From Acidobacteriota bacterium (lineage in GTDB: Bacteria; Acidobacteriota; Terriglobia; Bryobacterales; UBA6623), in contig WGMB01000004.1 in the NCBI GenBank assembly GCA_016125275.1, positions 186,001 through 250,000 on the forward strand: a stretch of 64,000 bases of DNA, given 5' to 3'. A program made the translations under genes and the position numbers. Below the pieces are notes generated by a model. It saw only the letters and a program-made list of their open reading frames with translations, ran no database searches and was not told where the DNA came from. Positions within the stretch are counted from its first letter, which is position 1. Each line of letters opens with the position of its first letter. Of the stretch, positions 7,689 to 15,442 are shown one piece after another.

Positions 7689-9290
7689 ATGCGAGTAGCA
7701 ATCTACGACACCACCCTCCGCGACGGCACTCAGGGAGAAAACGTCAATTTCTCCGTGGACGACAAGCTGCGCATTGCACGCCGGTTGGATGAGCTCGGGA
7801 TTGACTATATTGAGGGCGGTTGGCCGGGCTCGAACCCGCGCGACCGGGACTTCTTCGCCGCGGCCAAGAGTCTGAAGCTGACGCATGCCAAGATGGCCGC
7901 CTTCGGCTCCACGCGGCACGCCAAGAACAAGGTCGAAGAGGACGAGAACGTCCGGCAGTTGCTCGAGTCCGAGACGCCGGTGGTGACGATCTTCGGCAAG
8001 AGCTGGAATCTGCACACCGAGCGGGCTCTGCGGGTGACCGAGCAGCAGAACCTGGAGATGATCGGCAGCACGGTGGGTTACCTCAAGGCCAACGGCCGTG
8101 AGGTGATCTACGACGCCGAGCACTTCTTCGACGGCTACAAGGGCAGCCGCGAGTTCGCGCTGCGGACGCTGGAAGCCGCGCAGCAGGCCGGCGCCGACGC
8201 GCTGGTGCTGTGCGACACCAACGGCGGCACGCTGCCGGGCGAGCTGGCCGAGATCGTGGCCGATGTGCGCAAGCATTTCGGCGGGATTCTGGGCATCCAC
8301 ACCCACAACGACTCCGAGGTGGCCGTGGCCAACGCGATCGCCGCGGTGGAGCTGGGCTGCTCGCAGGTGCAGGGCACGATCAACGGCTACGGCGAGCGCT
8401 GCGGCAACTCGAACCTGGTGTCGATCATCGCCAACCTGGAGCTGAAGCTCGGCCATACCTGCGTGGGGCCGGACAAGCTGAAGCAGCTCACCAAGCTGGC
8501 GAACTTCGTGGCCGACACGGCGAACTTGGAAGTGGCCAACGGGGCGGCGTTCGTGGGTAAGTCGGCGTTCGCGCACAAGGGCGGCATCCACGTGTCGGCG
8601 GTGCTGCGCGACGCGTCCACCTACGAGCACTGCGAGCCGGAAGCGGTGGGCAATAAGCGGCGGGTGCTGGTGAGCGATCTGTCGGGCCGGGCGAACATCG
8701 TCTTCAAGCTCGAGGAGAAGGGTTGGGCGGAGAAGCTCGATCCGGAGGCGCGCAAGAATCTGCTCGAGCGGATCAAGGAGATGGAGAACGAGGGCTACGA
8801 GCTGGAGGCGGCCGAGGGGTCGTTCGAGCTGCTCGTGCGCGAGGCGCTGCTGCCCGACCACTTCCTGTTCGATCTCGAGAAGATGAGCGTGGTCACCGAG
8901 AAGAAGGGCATGGACCGCACCAGCCACAAGGTGGAGATGGTGGTGAAGACGCGCGAGGGGCAGCGCTGGGCGGAGGAGACCTCCGAGGGCGGGCCGTTCG
9001 ACGCGATGGCGCGGGCGCTGCGCAAGTGCCTGAGCGAGGTCTACCCGCAGGCGCTGGACGTGACGCTGACCGACTACAAGGTGCGCGTGCTGGACGCCTA
9101 CAAAGGCACGGCGGCGAAGGTGCGCGTGCTGGTGACGTGGAAGGACGGCGCCGAGACCTGGACGACGGTCGGGGTGTCCGACGACGTGCTCGAGGCGAGC
9201 TGGAAGGCGCTGGTGGATTCGCTGAAGCTGGAGCTGCTGCGGCTGCGGGATGCGCAGGCCGAGCAGGCGAAGGCCGAAACGGTGGCGTAG
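7689..9290 (+). CDS. cimA: Citramalate synthase
   Basis: Condenses pyruvate and acetyl-CoA to (R)-citramalate, the first step of threonine-independent isoleucine synthesis. LeuCD would act next. It is 533 aa from ATG 7689, where the family begins MRVAIYDTTLRDGTQGEN. The longer frame from 7641 adds unlike residues and is not used. Motifs: DTTLRDG near residue 6, the HTHND metal site around residue 205, HKGGIHVSA around residue 297, and a C-terminal LeuA-allosteric-type domain. Length and the EGGWPGSNPRD motif favour the long CimA type over 2-isopropylmalate synthase. An AGGTGA sequence lies 8 nt before the start. Confidence 0.93.
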   Translation: MRVAIYDTTLRDGTQGENVNFSVDDKLRIARRLDELGIDYIEGGWPGSNPRDRDFFAAAKSLKLTHAKMAAFGSTRHAKNKVEEDENVRQLLESETPVVTIFGKSWNLHTERALRVTEQQNLEMIGSTVGYLKANGREVIYDAEHFFDGYKGSREFALRTLEAAQQAGADALVLCDTNGGTLPGELAEIVADVRKHFGGILGIHTHNDSEVAVANAIAAVELGCSQVQGTINGYGERCGNSNLVSIIANLELKLGHTCVGPDKLKQLTKLANFVADTANLEVANGAAFVGKSAFAHKGGIHVSAVLRDASTYEHCEPEAVGNKRRVLVSDLSGRANIVFKLEEKGWAEKLDPEARKNLLERIKEMENEGYELEAAEGSFELLVREALLPDHFLFDLEKMSVVTEKKGMDRTSHKVEMVVKTREGQRWAEETSEGGPFDAMARALRKCLSEVYPQALDVTLTDYKVRVLDAYKGTAAKVRVLVTWKDGAETWTTVGVSDDVLEASWKALVDSLKLELLRLRDAQAEQAKAETVA

Positions 9291-9306
9291 CCCTGACGGC
9301 GGATCG

Positions 9307-9741
9307 ATGCCGGACGTCTTCTCGAAGAAGAAGCGGTCCTGGATCATGGGCCGGGTGAAGAGCGAAAACACCCGGCCCGAGATGCGTGTGCGGCGGCGAT
9401 TGCACGCGCTGGGGTTTCGTTTTCGGCTGCATCGGGCGGACCTGCCGGGTAAGCCGGATCTCACGCTTCCCAAGTACAAGACGGTGATCTTTGTGCACGG
9501 GTGCTTTTGGCATGGGCACCCGGGGTGCAAGCACGCCGATTTGCCGGCTTCCAACCGGGAGTATTGGGTGAAGAAGATCGGGCGGAACGTGGCGCGGGAC
9601 GCCAAGAACCGGGCGCTGCTGGAGGAGAGGGGCTGGCGGGTGCTGGTGCTGTGGGAGTGCCGGATCCGGACGGCGGAGGGGTTGGAGGGGGAGTTGGGGC
9701 CTCTTGTTGCGAGCGGACTGACACCGCCGGCGCTATCCTAA
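9307..9741 (+). CDS. vsr: Very short patch repair (Vsr) endonuclease
   Basis: Vsr-type DNA mismatch endonuclease (144 aa), which nicks 5' of the T in T:G mismatches left by deamination of 5-methylcytosine. Family motifs are clear: SENTRPEMRVRRRLHALGFR, the catalytic-region LPGKPDLTLPKYKTVIFVHG, CFWHGHPGCKHA with zinc-ligand Cys/His, and GWRVLVLWECRI. ATG 9307 is chosen because the product then starts MPDVFSKKKRSWIMGRVKS, the conserved N-terminus. It follows cimA by 16 nt. No cytosine methyltransferase gene occurs in the window, so it is either a solo Vsr or its partner lies elsewhere. Confidence 0.9.
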   Translation: MPDVFSKKKRSWIMGRVKSENTRPEMRVRRRLHALGFRFRLHRADLPGKPDLTLPKYKTVIFVHGCFWHGHPGCKHADLPASNREYWVKKIGRNVARDAKNRALLEERGWRVLVLWECRIRTAEGLEGELGPLVASGLTPPALS

Positions 9742-9764
9742 GCGGCAAGGACATCTTGACTGTG

Positions 9765-10085
9765 ATGACTCCGAGAGTAGTGATCGACCGGAAGGCGCAG
9801 GCCGAAATCAAGAACGCCGTCGAAACGGTCCAGTCGGAATGGGCCCCCGATGTGGTGCGAATCCGCTACAACCTCGGGGAAGACTGGACGGAAGACCCCT
9901 CGATCTTCTTCCGAATCGTGCTATCCGATGAGGCCAGCGCGCCGAGCCGGTTGCGAGAAACGAGCGCGGGCGTCAAGAAACGGCTGGTCGAAGCCGTTGA
10001 TCCCTACGATCTGGGCCTTCAAGCCTACTTCAACTTCCGCAGCAGCTCGGAACAGGCCGAGAGCGGCGATGCGGCGTGGAACTGA
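9765..10085 (+). CDS. Small protein of unknown function paired with a HEPN gene
   Basis: 106 aa. It starts at ATG 9765, with GTG 9762 an equal alternative. The conserved-looking core is VVRIRYNLGEDWTEDPSIFF followed by RIVLSDE, and the end reads GLQAYFNFRSSSEQA. No characterised domain was recognised. Nucleotidyltransferase (MNT) motifs are absent, so it is not an obvious MNT antitoxin. It stops 3 nt before the HEPN gene, so the two are probably one operon. It may be a partner or antitoxin of the HEPN protein, as an inference from gene order only. A TATCCT hexamer lies about 30 nt upstream. Confidence 0.6.
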   Translation: MTPRVVIDRKAQAEIKNAVETVQSEWAPDVVRIRYNLGEDWTEDPSIFFRIVLSDEASAPSRLRETSAGVKKRLVEAVDPYDLGLQAYFNFRSSSEQAESGDAAWN

Positions 10086-10088
10086 CGC

Positions 10089-10583
10089 ATGGCCTTCGCG
10101 GACGATTTGTTGCAGCAGGCGCGCCAGCTCTTCAAGCTCGACCGGAGAAAACCCAAACAGGCTAGTTTGCGCCGGGCCGTCTCGACCGCGTATTACGCCC
10201 TCTTTCACCTCCTCGTCTCAGAGACGGTGCAGAATTGGAAACGACCATCGGAGCGAGGAGCGCTGGCCCGGATGTTCGATCACGCCCGGATGAAGAAGGC
10301 GTGCACCAGGAAGCGAGACGAACTCAGCGGATACCTGAAGCAATTGCCGGCCTCCGATCCCGGAAGGCTCAACGTCGAGCATCTACAGTTCGTGGCGGCC
10401 ACGTTCATCGACATGCAGCAGGATCGGCATACCGCCGACTACGACAACGCCACCACGTGGACTCGCACCGACGTCAACGAAAAGATCGAATCCGTGGAGG
10501 AAGCCTTTGCGCGGTGGGCGGTGATTCGTCACGAACCAGCCGCGCAAGGCTTCCTCGTCACCCTTCTGATCCGAGATCGCTGA
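10089..10583 (+). CDS. HEPN-domain protein, putative toxin of a two-gene module
   Basis: 164 aa. The segment KQASLRRAVSTAYYALFHLL near residues 20-40 is typical of HEPN proteins of the type that carry an AYYAxFH helix. HEPN domains are often RNases or RNA-binding parts of toxin-antitoxin and defence systems. The canonical Rx4-6H catalytic motif is not obvious (RRAVSTAYYALFH has a longer R-to-H spacing), so activity is uncertain. It follows the 106-aa partner by 3 nt and faces a convergent protease operon whose end is 6 nt away. Vsr sits directly upstream, giving a small accessory cluster. Confidence 0.65.
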   Translation: MAFADDLLQQARQLFKLDRRKPKQASLRRAVSTAYYALFHLLVSETVQNWKRPSERGALARMFDHARMKKACTRKRDELSGYLKQLPASDPGRLNVEHLQFVAATFIDMQQDRHTADYDNATTWTRTDVNEKIESVEEAFARWAVIRHEPAAQGFLVTLLIRDR

Positions 10584-10589
10584 CGCTCA

Positions 10590-12107
10590 TCAGCCCTTCT
10601 TCGGGTACTCCATCGTCATGGGGTCGGGTAGCGGGATGTACTCGATTTCCTTGCCGCCGGCTAGCTTTTGGAAGCTGAACTCGGGCTTGTCGGGGTTGCC
10701 GGCCAGCATGGCCTTTACATCGCCCACGCCCAGGATCAGCATCTTGTCGGGCATCAGGTACTTTTGGGCGACGCGCAGCACGTCGTCCGCGGTGACGGCG
10801 CTGACCCGGGCGCGGTAGTTCTTCCAGTAGTCCTTCTCGCGGCCGGTGTATTCGTCCTCGGCGAAGGTGCCCGCCACTTGGCCGGCGGTGGCGAAGTAGC
10901 GCGGGAAGATCTCGGTGAGGTAGCTCTTGGCTTGGTCGAGCTCATCCTGGCCGACCTTTTCCTGGCGAATCCGCTCGACTTCGCCCAGCACCAGCGTGGC
11001 GGCTTGGGCGCAGCGCGAGTTTTCCGACTGGAAATAGGCCGTGAAGGCGCCGGGATAGTAGGTTCCCGGCGAGAAGTCCGAGCCGGCGCTGTAGGCCAAG
11101 CCCTCGTCGGAGCGCACCCGCGACATGATGCGCGAGGAGAAGCCGCCGCCGCCGAGGATGTAGTTCATGATGCCGACGGCGATCTGGTCCGGGTTGGAGC
11201 GCTGGATACCCAGGTGGCCGATGCGGACCTGCGACTGATTGTTGTCCGGCTTCTCCACCATGTAGACGCCCGGCTTGGGCTGGTAGGTCGGCTTGGGGAC
11301 GTCGGGGACCTGCGGGTTGGCCGAGCCGGGCCAGTCGCCCTCGAGGGCGGCGTTGAGCCGCTTGACCATGTCGTCGGTATCGAAGTCGCCCGACACCGAG
11401 AAGATCATCGACGAGGGGTGGAAGTAGCGGTCGTGGAACGAGCGCATGCCCTCGATGGTGATGGCTTCGAGGGTCGCTTTCGTGACCTCGCGGGTCGAGA
11501 AGAAGTCGTCGCCTCGCAGCAGCCGGCGGTACTCGCGGCTGATGATGCCGCCGGTGTCGTCGTTGCGGCGTTCCATCGACTGCAGCACGCCGGCCTTGGC
11601 GATCTGAAACCGCTGCGGGTCGAAGCCGGGGTGGCGGAGCATGTCAAAGAACAGCTCGAGCGAGCGGTCGAGGTTGGCCGCGAGGCAGTCAACCGAGCCG
11701 CCGCCGGAGGTGTCGCCGATGCTGGAGCCGACGTTGGTGGCGAGGAAGGCGGCCTCCTCGTCGAACTCGCGGGCGGACAGCGAAGTCGTGCCGCCGGAGC
11801 GCATCTGCGAACCGGTCATGGAAGCCAAGCCGGTGAGCTCTTCCGGTTCCAGGTATTCGCCGGTCTTGACGGTGACCGAGACGGTCACCAGCGGTAACTG
11901 ATGGTCCTCGACCAAGTAGGCGACCGCGCCGTGGGCGAGCTCGCGGCGGTACTTGCTCGGCTCGGGCGGCTCGAATGACAGAGGGGGGAACTCGAGCAGC
12001 CGGGGATGAGCGGGGATTCCGTCGGCGGCGCGGAGCCAGCCGGCGGAGAGAGCCGCGCCCGTGGTCAGTCGGAGCCAGTCGCGTCGGTTGAGAGCTCGTT
12101 GATTCAC
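10590..12107 (-). CDS. M16 family peptidase-like protein, non-catalytic partner
   Basis: 505 aa with a Tat-type signal (NRRDWLRLTTGAALSAGWLRA, RR at 8-9), hence periplasmic or envelope. It has the two-domain M16 fold signature, but where the zinc motif HxxEH is expected it reads LASMTGSQMRSGG, with no His pair. A late RGxR-like region (SSRIMSRVRSDEGLAYSAGS) typical of the substrate-binding half is present. It overlaps the upstream zinc-bearing paralogue by 4 nt (ATGA). The pair therefore resembles bacterial M16 heterodimers in which one subunit holds zinc and the other binds substrate. Confidence 0.88.
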   Translation of the reverse strand: MNQRALNRRDWLRLTTGAALSAGWLRAADGIPAHPRLLEFPPLSFEPPEPSKYRRELAHGAVAYLVEDHQLPLVTVSVTVKTGEYLEPEELTGLASMTGSQMRSGGTTSLSAREFDEEAAFLATNVGSSIGDTSGGGSVDCLAANLDRSLELFFDMLRHPGFDPQRFQIAKAGVLQSMERRNDDTGGIISREYRRLLRGDDFFSTREVTKATLEAITIEGMRSFHDRYFHPSSMIFSVSGDFDTDDMVKRLNAALEGDWPGSANPQVPDVPKPTYQPKPGVYMVEKPDNNQSQVRIGHLGIQRSNPDQIAVGIMNYILGGGGFSSRIMSRVRSDEGLAYSAGSDFSPGTYYPGAFTAYFQSENSRCAQAATLVLGEVERIRQEKVGQDELDQAKSYLTEIFPRYFATAGQVAGTFAEDEYTGREKDYWKNYRARVSAVTADDVLRVAQKYLMPDKMLILGVGDVKAMLAGNPDKPEFSFQKLAGGKEIEYIPLPDPMTMEYPKKG

Positions 12108-13675
12108 TGTTGACCTCCGTCGCCCTGCGGGCCTTCGGTGGGCGCGGGCGCGCCTTCTGCGTCCTTGGTGTAGTAGATCAAGGTGTTGCTGTTCTCCGGA
12201 CGGAAGTACTTGCGCACCACGCGGCGCACGTCTTCGGCCGTGACGGCCTGGATGCGGTCGGAGAACTCGTTGATGTTGGACCAGTCGCCCAGAGCGTCGT
12301 AGGAGAGCAACTGGATCATGAGGCTGAACTTGGACTTGAGCTTGCGGAAGTCGCCGGCGAGCTGCTGGTTCTTGACCTTTTGCAGCTCTCGGTCGCCGAC
12401 GAGCTCGTCGCGCAACACGTCCATCTCCTTGAGCAGGGCCTTCTCCACGTCCTCGGGAGTGTGCGGCGGGCGGGCCACGCCGACCAGCTCGAAGTAGCCG
12501 TCGTACTTGAGGCCGTTGACGCCGGCGCCGGCCTGCAGGGCCACCTGCTGCTCGAGCACCAGCGATTTATAGAGGCGGCCGGTGCGACCGTTGAGCAGGT
12601 TGCCCAGCACCAGCAGCGGCGGCTCGTCCTTGTTGGCGTCCGGCACGGTGTGGTAGCGAACGGTGACCTGGGGACGAGTCTCGGCCTCGGCGGTCATGCG
12701 CTTCTGGGCGAGCTGCGGAATCTCGCGGGTGCGGATCGGCTCGGGCTGGCGCGGGTTGCGCTTCAAGCGGCCGAAATACTTCTCGGCCAGGGCGATGGCG
12801 ACGTCGGGATCGAAGTCGCCGACCAGGCTGGCGGTGATGTTGTTGGGCGCGTAGTAGAGGCCGAAGAAGTCGAGCGCTTCTTCGCGGGTGAGCCCTTCGA
12901 GGTCGCTGGGCCAGCCGATGACGGGCCAGCTATAGGGCGAGGCCATCCAGAACATGGCGTCGAACTGCTCGTCGATCTTGCCGGTGGGGGTGGAGTCGAC
13001 GCGCAGCCGGCGCTCCTCGTGCACGACGTCGCGCTCGCTGTAGAACTCGCGGAAGACGGGGTTGAGCAGGCGGTCGGACTCGATCCAGAACCAGAGCTCG
13101 AGCTTGTTGGCCGGGACGTTGATGAAGTAGACCGTCATGTCGTTGGACGTGCCGGCGTTCATGCCGGAGGCGCCGGCGCTGCTGTAGAGCCGGTCGATCT
13201 CGTCCTTGACGATGAGCTCGCGCTGGCTCTGGATGAGCCCGGCGAAGGTCTTGAGCAACTCGTTGTGACGCTCGGAGCGGACGGCCGGATCGTGCGGATC
13301 GTCGATCAGCCCGCGGCGATACTTTTCGAGCAGAATCTGCTCTTCCTGGCGGATCTGGCCGCGCACCTTGTCGAGCTCGGCGATGGTCGCCAAGTCCTTG
13401 TCGATGTCCTTGGTGCCGATGGTGCGGGTGCCCTTGAACATCATGTGCTCGAACAGGTGGGCCACGCCGGTGACGCCGGGGCGCTCGTTGACCGAGCCGA
13501 CCTTGGCCACCCAGCCGGCGGCGACGTTGGGGTCGCCTTTCTCCGGCAACAGCAGGAACTTCATGCCGTTGGAGAGGGTGTGGACAATGGGCTCGACATC
13601 CTGGGCCGCCGAGGGCGGGGGCGACAGCGTCGCAGCGAGGAGCATCGCCGGAAGGAGGAGATTTCTGGGCTGCAT
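12104..13675 (-). CDS. M16 family zinc metallopeptidase, catalytic subunit
   Basis: 523 aa with a Sec-type signal peptide (LLLPAMLLAATLSPPPSAAQ). The inverted zinc motif HLFEH is at residues 73-77 (His73, Glu76, His77), with an acidic helix further on for the third ligand. It is the upstream gene of a two-gene operon and is translationally coupled to the motif-less M16 paralogue at 10590-12107. Likely role is degradation of small peptides or misfolded envelope proteins. The specific substrate is unknown. On its own strand, CATAAT lies about 16 nt before the ATG and may be the -10 element. Confidence 0.92.
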   Translation of the reverse strand: MQPRNLLLPAMLLAATLSPPPSAAQDVEPIVHTLSNGMKFLLLPEKGDPNVAAGWVAKVGSVNERPGVTGVAHLFEHMMFKGTRTIGTKDIDKDLATIAELDKVRGQIRQEEQILLEKYRRGLIDDPHDPAVRSERHNELLKTFAGLIQSQRELIVKDEIDRLYSSAGASGMNAGTSNDMTVYFINVPANKLELWFWIESDRLLNPVFREFYSERDVVHEERRLRVDSTPTGKIDEQFDAMFWMASPYSWPVIGWPSDLEGLTREEALDFFGLYYAPNNITASLVGDFDPDVAIALAEKYFGRLKRNPRQPEPIRTREIPQLAQKRMTAEAETRPQVTVRYHTVPDANKDEPPLLVLGNLLNGRTGRLYKSLVLEQQVALQAGAGVNGLKYDGYFELVGVARPPHTPEDVEKALLKEMDVLRDELVGDRELQKVKNQQLAGDFRKLKSKFSLMIQLLSYDALGDWSNINEFSDRIQAVTAEDVRRVVRKYFRPENSNTLIYYTKDAEGAPAPTEGPQGDGGQQ

Positions 13676-13802
13676 GAGCGAGTTGCTTTCGATTATGACG
13701 AATGAAGCGGCCCGGCGGTCACGGAAAAGAAGAACGTTACGCGCGGACCCGGGGCGGCGGCGTACGACGCCCAGCCGACGGACCAGGGCCGGCGGCGCAC
13801 GA

Positions 13803-13829
13803 TGTCACACGCGGCGGGCTCGTCTCGTC
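13803..13829 (+). promoter_or_regulatory. ECF41-type promoter of the sigma factor gene (autoregulation)
   Basis: TGTCACA at 13803-13809 and CGTC at 13826-13829 are separated by exactly 16 nt. This equals the TGTCACA-N16-CGTC promoter described for ECF41 sigma factors. It lies about 28 nt before the start of an ECF41-type sigma gene, as expected for autoregulation. Confidence 0.8.
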
Positions 13830-13857
13830 TTGCTTGCAGAGAATGACACTGCCAGGA

Positions 13858-14739
13858 ATGGAAAGGTCCACACAGCCCCAACCCGAAGCCGCCTTCGAGC
13901 CGCTGCGCCCGATGCTGCTGCGCATCGCCTACCGCATGCTCGGGTCGGTGGCCGACGCCGAGGACGCCGTGCAGGAGGCCTTTCTGCGCTGGCTCGACGC
14001 CGACCGGCAGGCGGTACGCGAGCCGGAGGCGTTCCTGCGCCGGGTGGTGACGCGGTTGTGCCTGGATACGCTCAAGTCGGCGCGGCGGCGTCGGGAGACC
14101 TACGTCGGCCCATGGCTGCCGGAGCCGACGCTCGAGAGCGAGGTCGAGGACGAGGCCGACGACATCACGCTGCCGCTGATGTTGGCGCTGGAGAGGCTGT
14201 CTCCGCTGGAGCGCGCGGCGTTTCTGCTGCACGACGTGTTTGGCGTGAGCTTTGACGAGATTGCGGACACGATCGGCCGGGAGCCTGCGGCGTGCCGGCA
14301 GCTCGCCAGCCGGGCGCGTCAGCACGTGCGCGGCGAGCGTCCGCGCTTTCGGGTTTCCAAACAAAGAGGACTGGAGATCGCGACGGCCTTCTTTGCCGCC
14401 AGCCGGGCGGGCGACATGGCGGAGCTGCGCGAGCTGCTGGCGGCTGATGTGACGACCTACGCCGACGGCGGCGGCCGCGTGCCGGCGACGAGAGAGCCGG
14501 TGGAGGGGCGCGAGGCCGTGCTGGCCCTGCACTCCTCGCTGGCGCGCCTGTTCGCGCGGCGGATGTCCACGCTGGTGCGCTACGCCTTCGTCAACGGCCT
14601 GCCCGGCTTCGTGACGATCGAGGAGGGCTCGACGCTGCAGACCACGGCGCTGGAGATCGAGGACGACCGAATCGTCGCCATCTACGTGGTCCGCAACCCG
14701 GACAAGCTGCGGCGCCTGGGCGCGCCGCTGGTTCAGTAA
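13858..14739 (+). CDS. ECF41-family RNA polymerase sigma factor with SnoaL-like C-terminal domain (SigJ-like)
   Basis: About 293 aa. Sigma region 2 (LLRIAYRMLGSVADAEDAVQ) and region 4 (LSPLERAAFLLHDVFGVSFD then EIADTIGREPAACRQLASRA) are followed by a SnoaL/NTF2-like extension. Its hallmark ECF41 motifs are present: DGGG (YADGGGRVP) and NPDKL at the extreme C-terminus. In ECF41 proteins this extension both activates and restrains the sigma factor in place of an anti-sigma. The start at 13858 is chosen because it lies just downstream of the predicted transcription start. ATG 13843 is an alternative. The usual COE-type partner gene is replaced by the flavodoxin-like gene 34 nt downstream. Confidence 0.9.
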   Translation: MERSTQPQPEAAFEPLRPMLLRIAYRMLGSVADAEDAVQEAFLRWLDADRQAVREPEAFLRRVVTRLCLDTLKSARRRRETYVGPWLPEPTLESEVEDEADDITLPLMLALERLSPLERAAFLLHDVFGVSFDEIADTIGREPAACRQLASRARQHVRGERPRFRVSKQRGLEIATAFFAASRAGDMAELRELLAADVTTYADGGGRVPATREPVEGREAVLALHSSLARLFARRMSTLVRYAFVNGLPGFVTIEEGSTLQTTALEIEDDRIVAIYVVRNPDKLRRLGAPLVQ

Positions 14740-14773
14740 CAGCGGGCCGAGCCCCCAGGAGACCTCTATCCCG

Positions 14774-15373
14774 ATGCCGAATACAACCGTTGCGATCGTT
14801 TTCCATAGCGGATACGGCCACACCCGCCGACAAGCCGAAGCCGTGCGCTGCGGCGTGGAGCAGGTGGCGGAGGCCCGCGCACTGCTGTTGAGCGTGGATG
14901 AGGCTCCCGCCCGGTGGGCCGAGCTGGCGGCGGCGGACGCCATCATCTTCGGGACGCCGACTTACATGGCGGGGCCGTCGGCGGCTTTCAAGGCCTTTCA
15001 GGAGGCGACCTCGCACGCGGTGATGGCCCAGGGGCTGGCGTGGAAGGACAAGATCGCCGCCGGCTTCACGAACTCCGGGGCGCGCTCGGGCGACAAGCTG
15101 GCGACGCTGATCCAGCTCGCTCTGTTCGCCGCGCAGCACGGCATGCACTGGGTGAACCTGGATTTGCCGCCGGCCAACAACTCCACTCGCGGCTCGGAGG
15201 AGGAGCTCAACCGCCTGGGGTTCTGGCTGGGGGCCGGAGCGCAGTCGAACACCGACCAAGGGCCGGAGCTGGCGCCGCCGGAGTCGGATCTGGCCACGGC
15301 GCGGCATCTGGGCCGGCGCGTGGCCGAGGCGACTCGGCAGTTCGTCCGCGGCCGGGCGACCGTTGGAGTTTGA
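14774..15373 (+). CDS. Flavodoxin/NADPH-dependent FMN reductase family protein (WrbA-like)
   Basis: 199-aa flavodoxin-fold protein. The N-terminal FMN phosphate loop is HSGYGHTRRQAEAV (near residue 11). A second FMN-contact segment, FGTPTYMAGPSAAFKAF, starts near residue 57, and FTNSGARSGDK near residue 97 contributes the isoalloxazine-side loop. It resembles WrbA-type NAD(P)H:quinone oxidoreductases. It lies 34 nt downstream of the ECF41 sigma gene and no separate promoter was seen, so it is the likely regulated partner, a redox protein in place of the more usual carboxymuconolactone decarboxylase, oxidoreductase or epimerase partners. Confidence 0.82.
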   Translation: MPNTTVAIVFHSGYGHTRRQAEAVRCGVEQVAEARALLLSVDEAPARWAELAAADAIIFGTPTYMAGPSAAFKAFQEATSHAVMAQGLAWKDKIAAGFTNSGARSGDKLATLIQLALFAAQHGMHWVNLDLPPANNSTRGSEEELNRLGFWLGAGAQSNTDQGPELAPPESDLATARHLGRRVAEATRQFVRGRATVGV

Positions 15374-15442
15374 TCGCGGGCGGGGAATCGCGGGTTGAGG
15401 GCGCGTGCGGCGCTGCGGCTTGATATCGTTAAAAGTCGCGAT

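Noticed and set aside
9307-10583. Restriction-modification system formed by Vsr and the HEPN pair
   Set aside because: No methyltransferase or restriction endonuclease is encoded. Adjacency alone is not enough.
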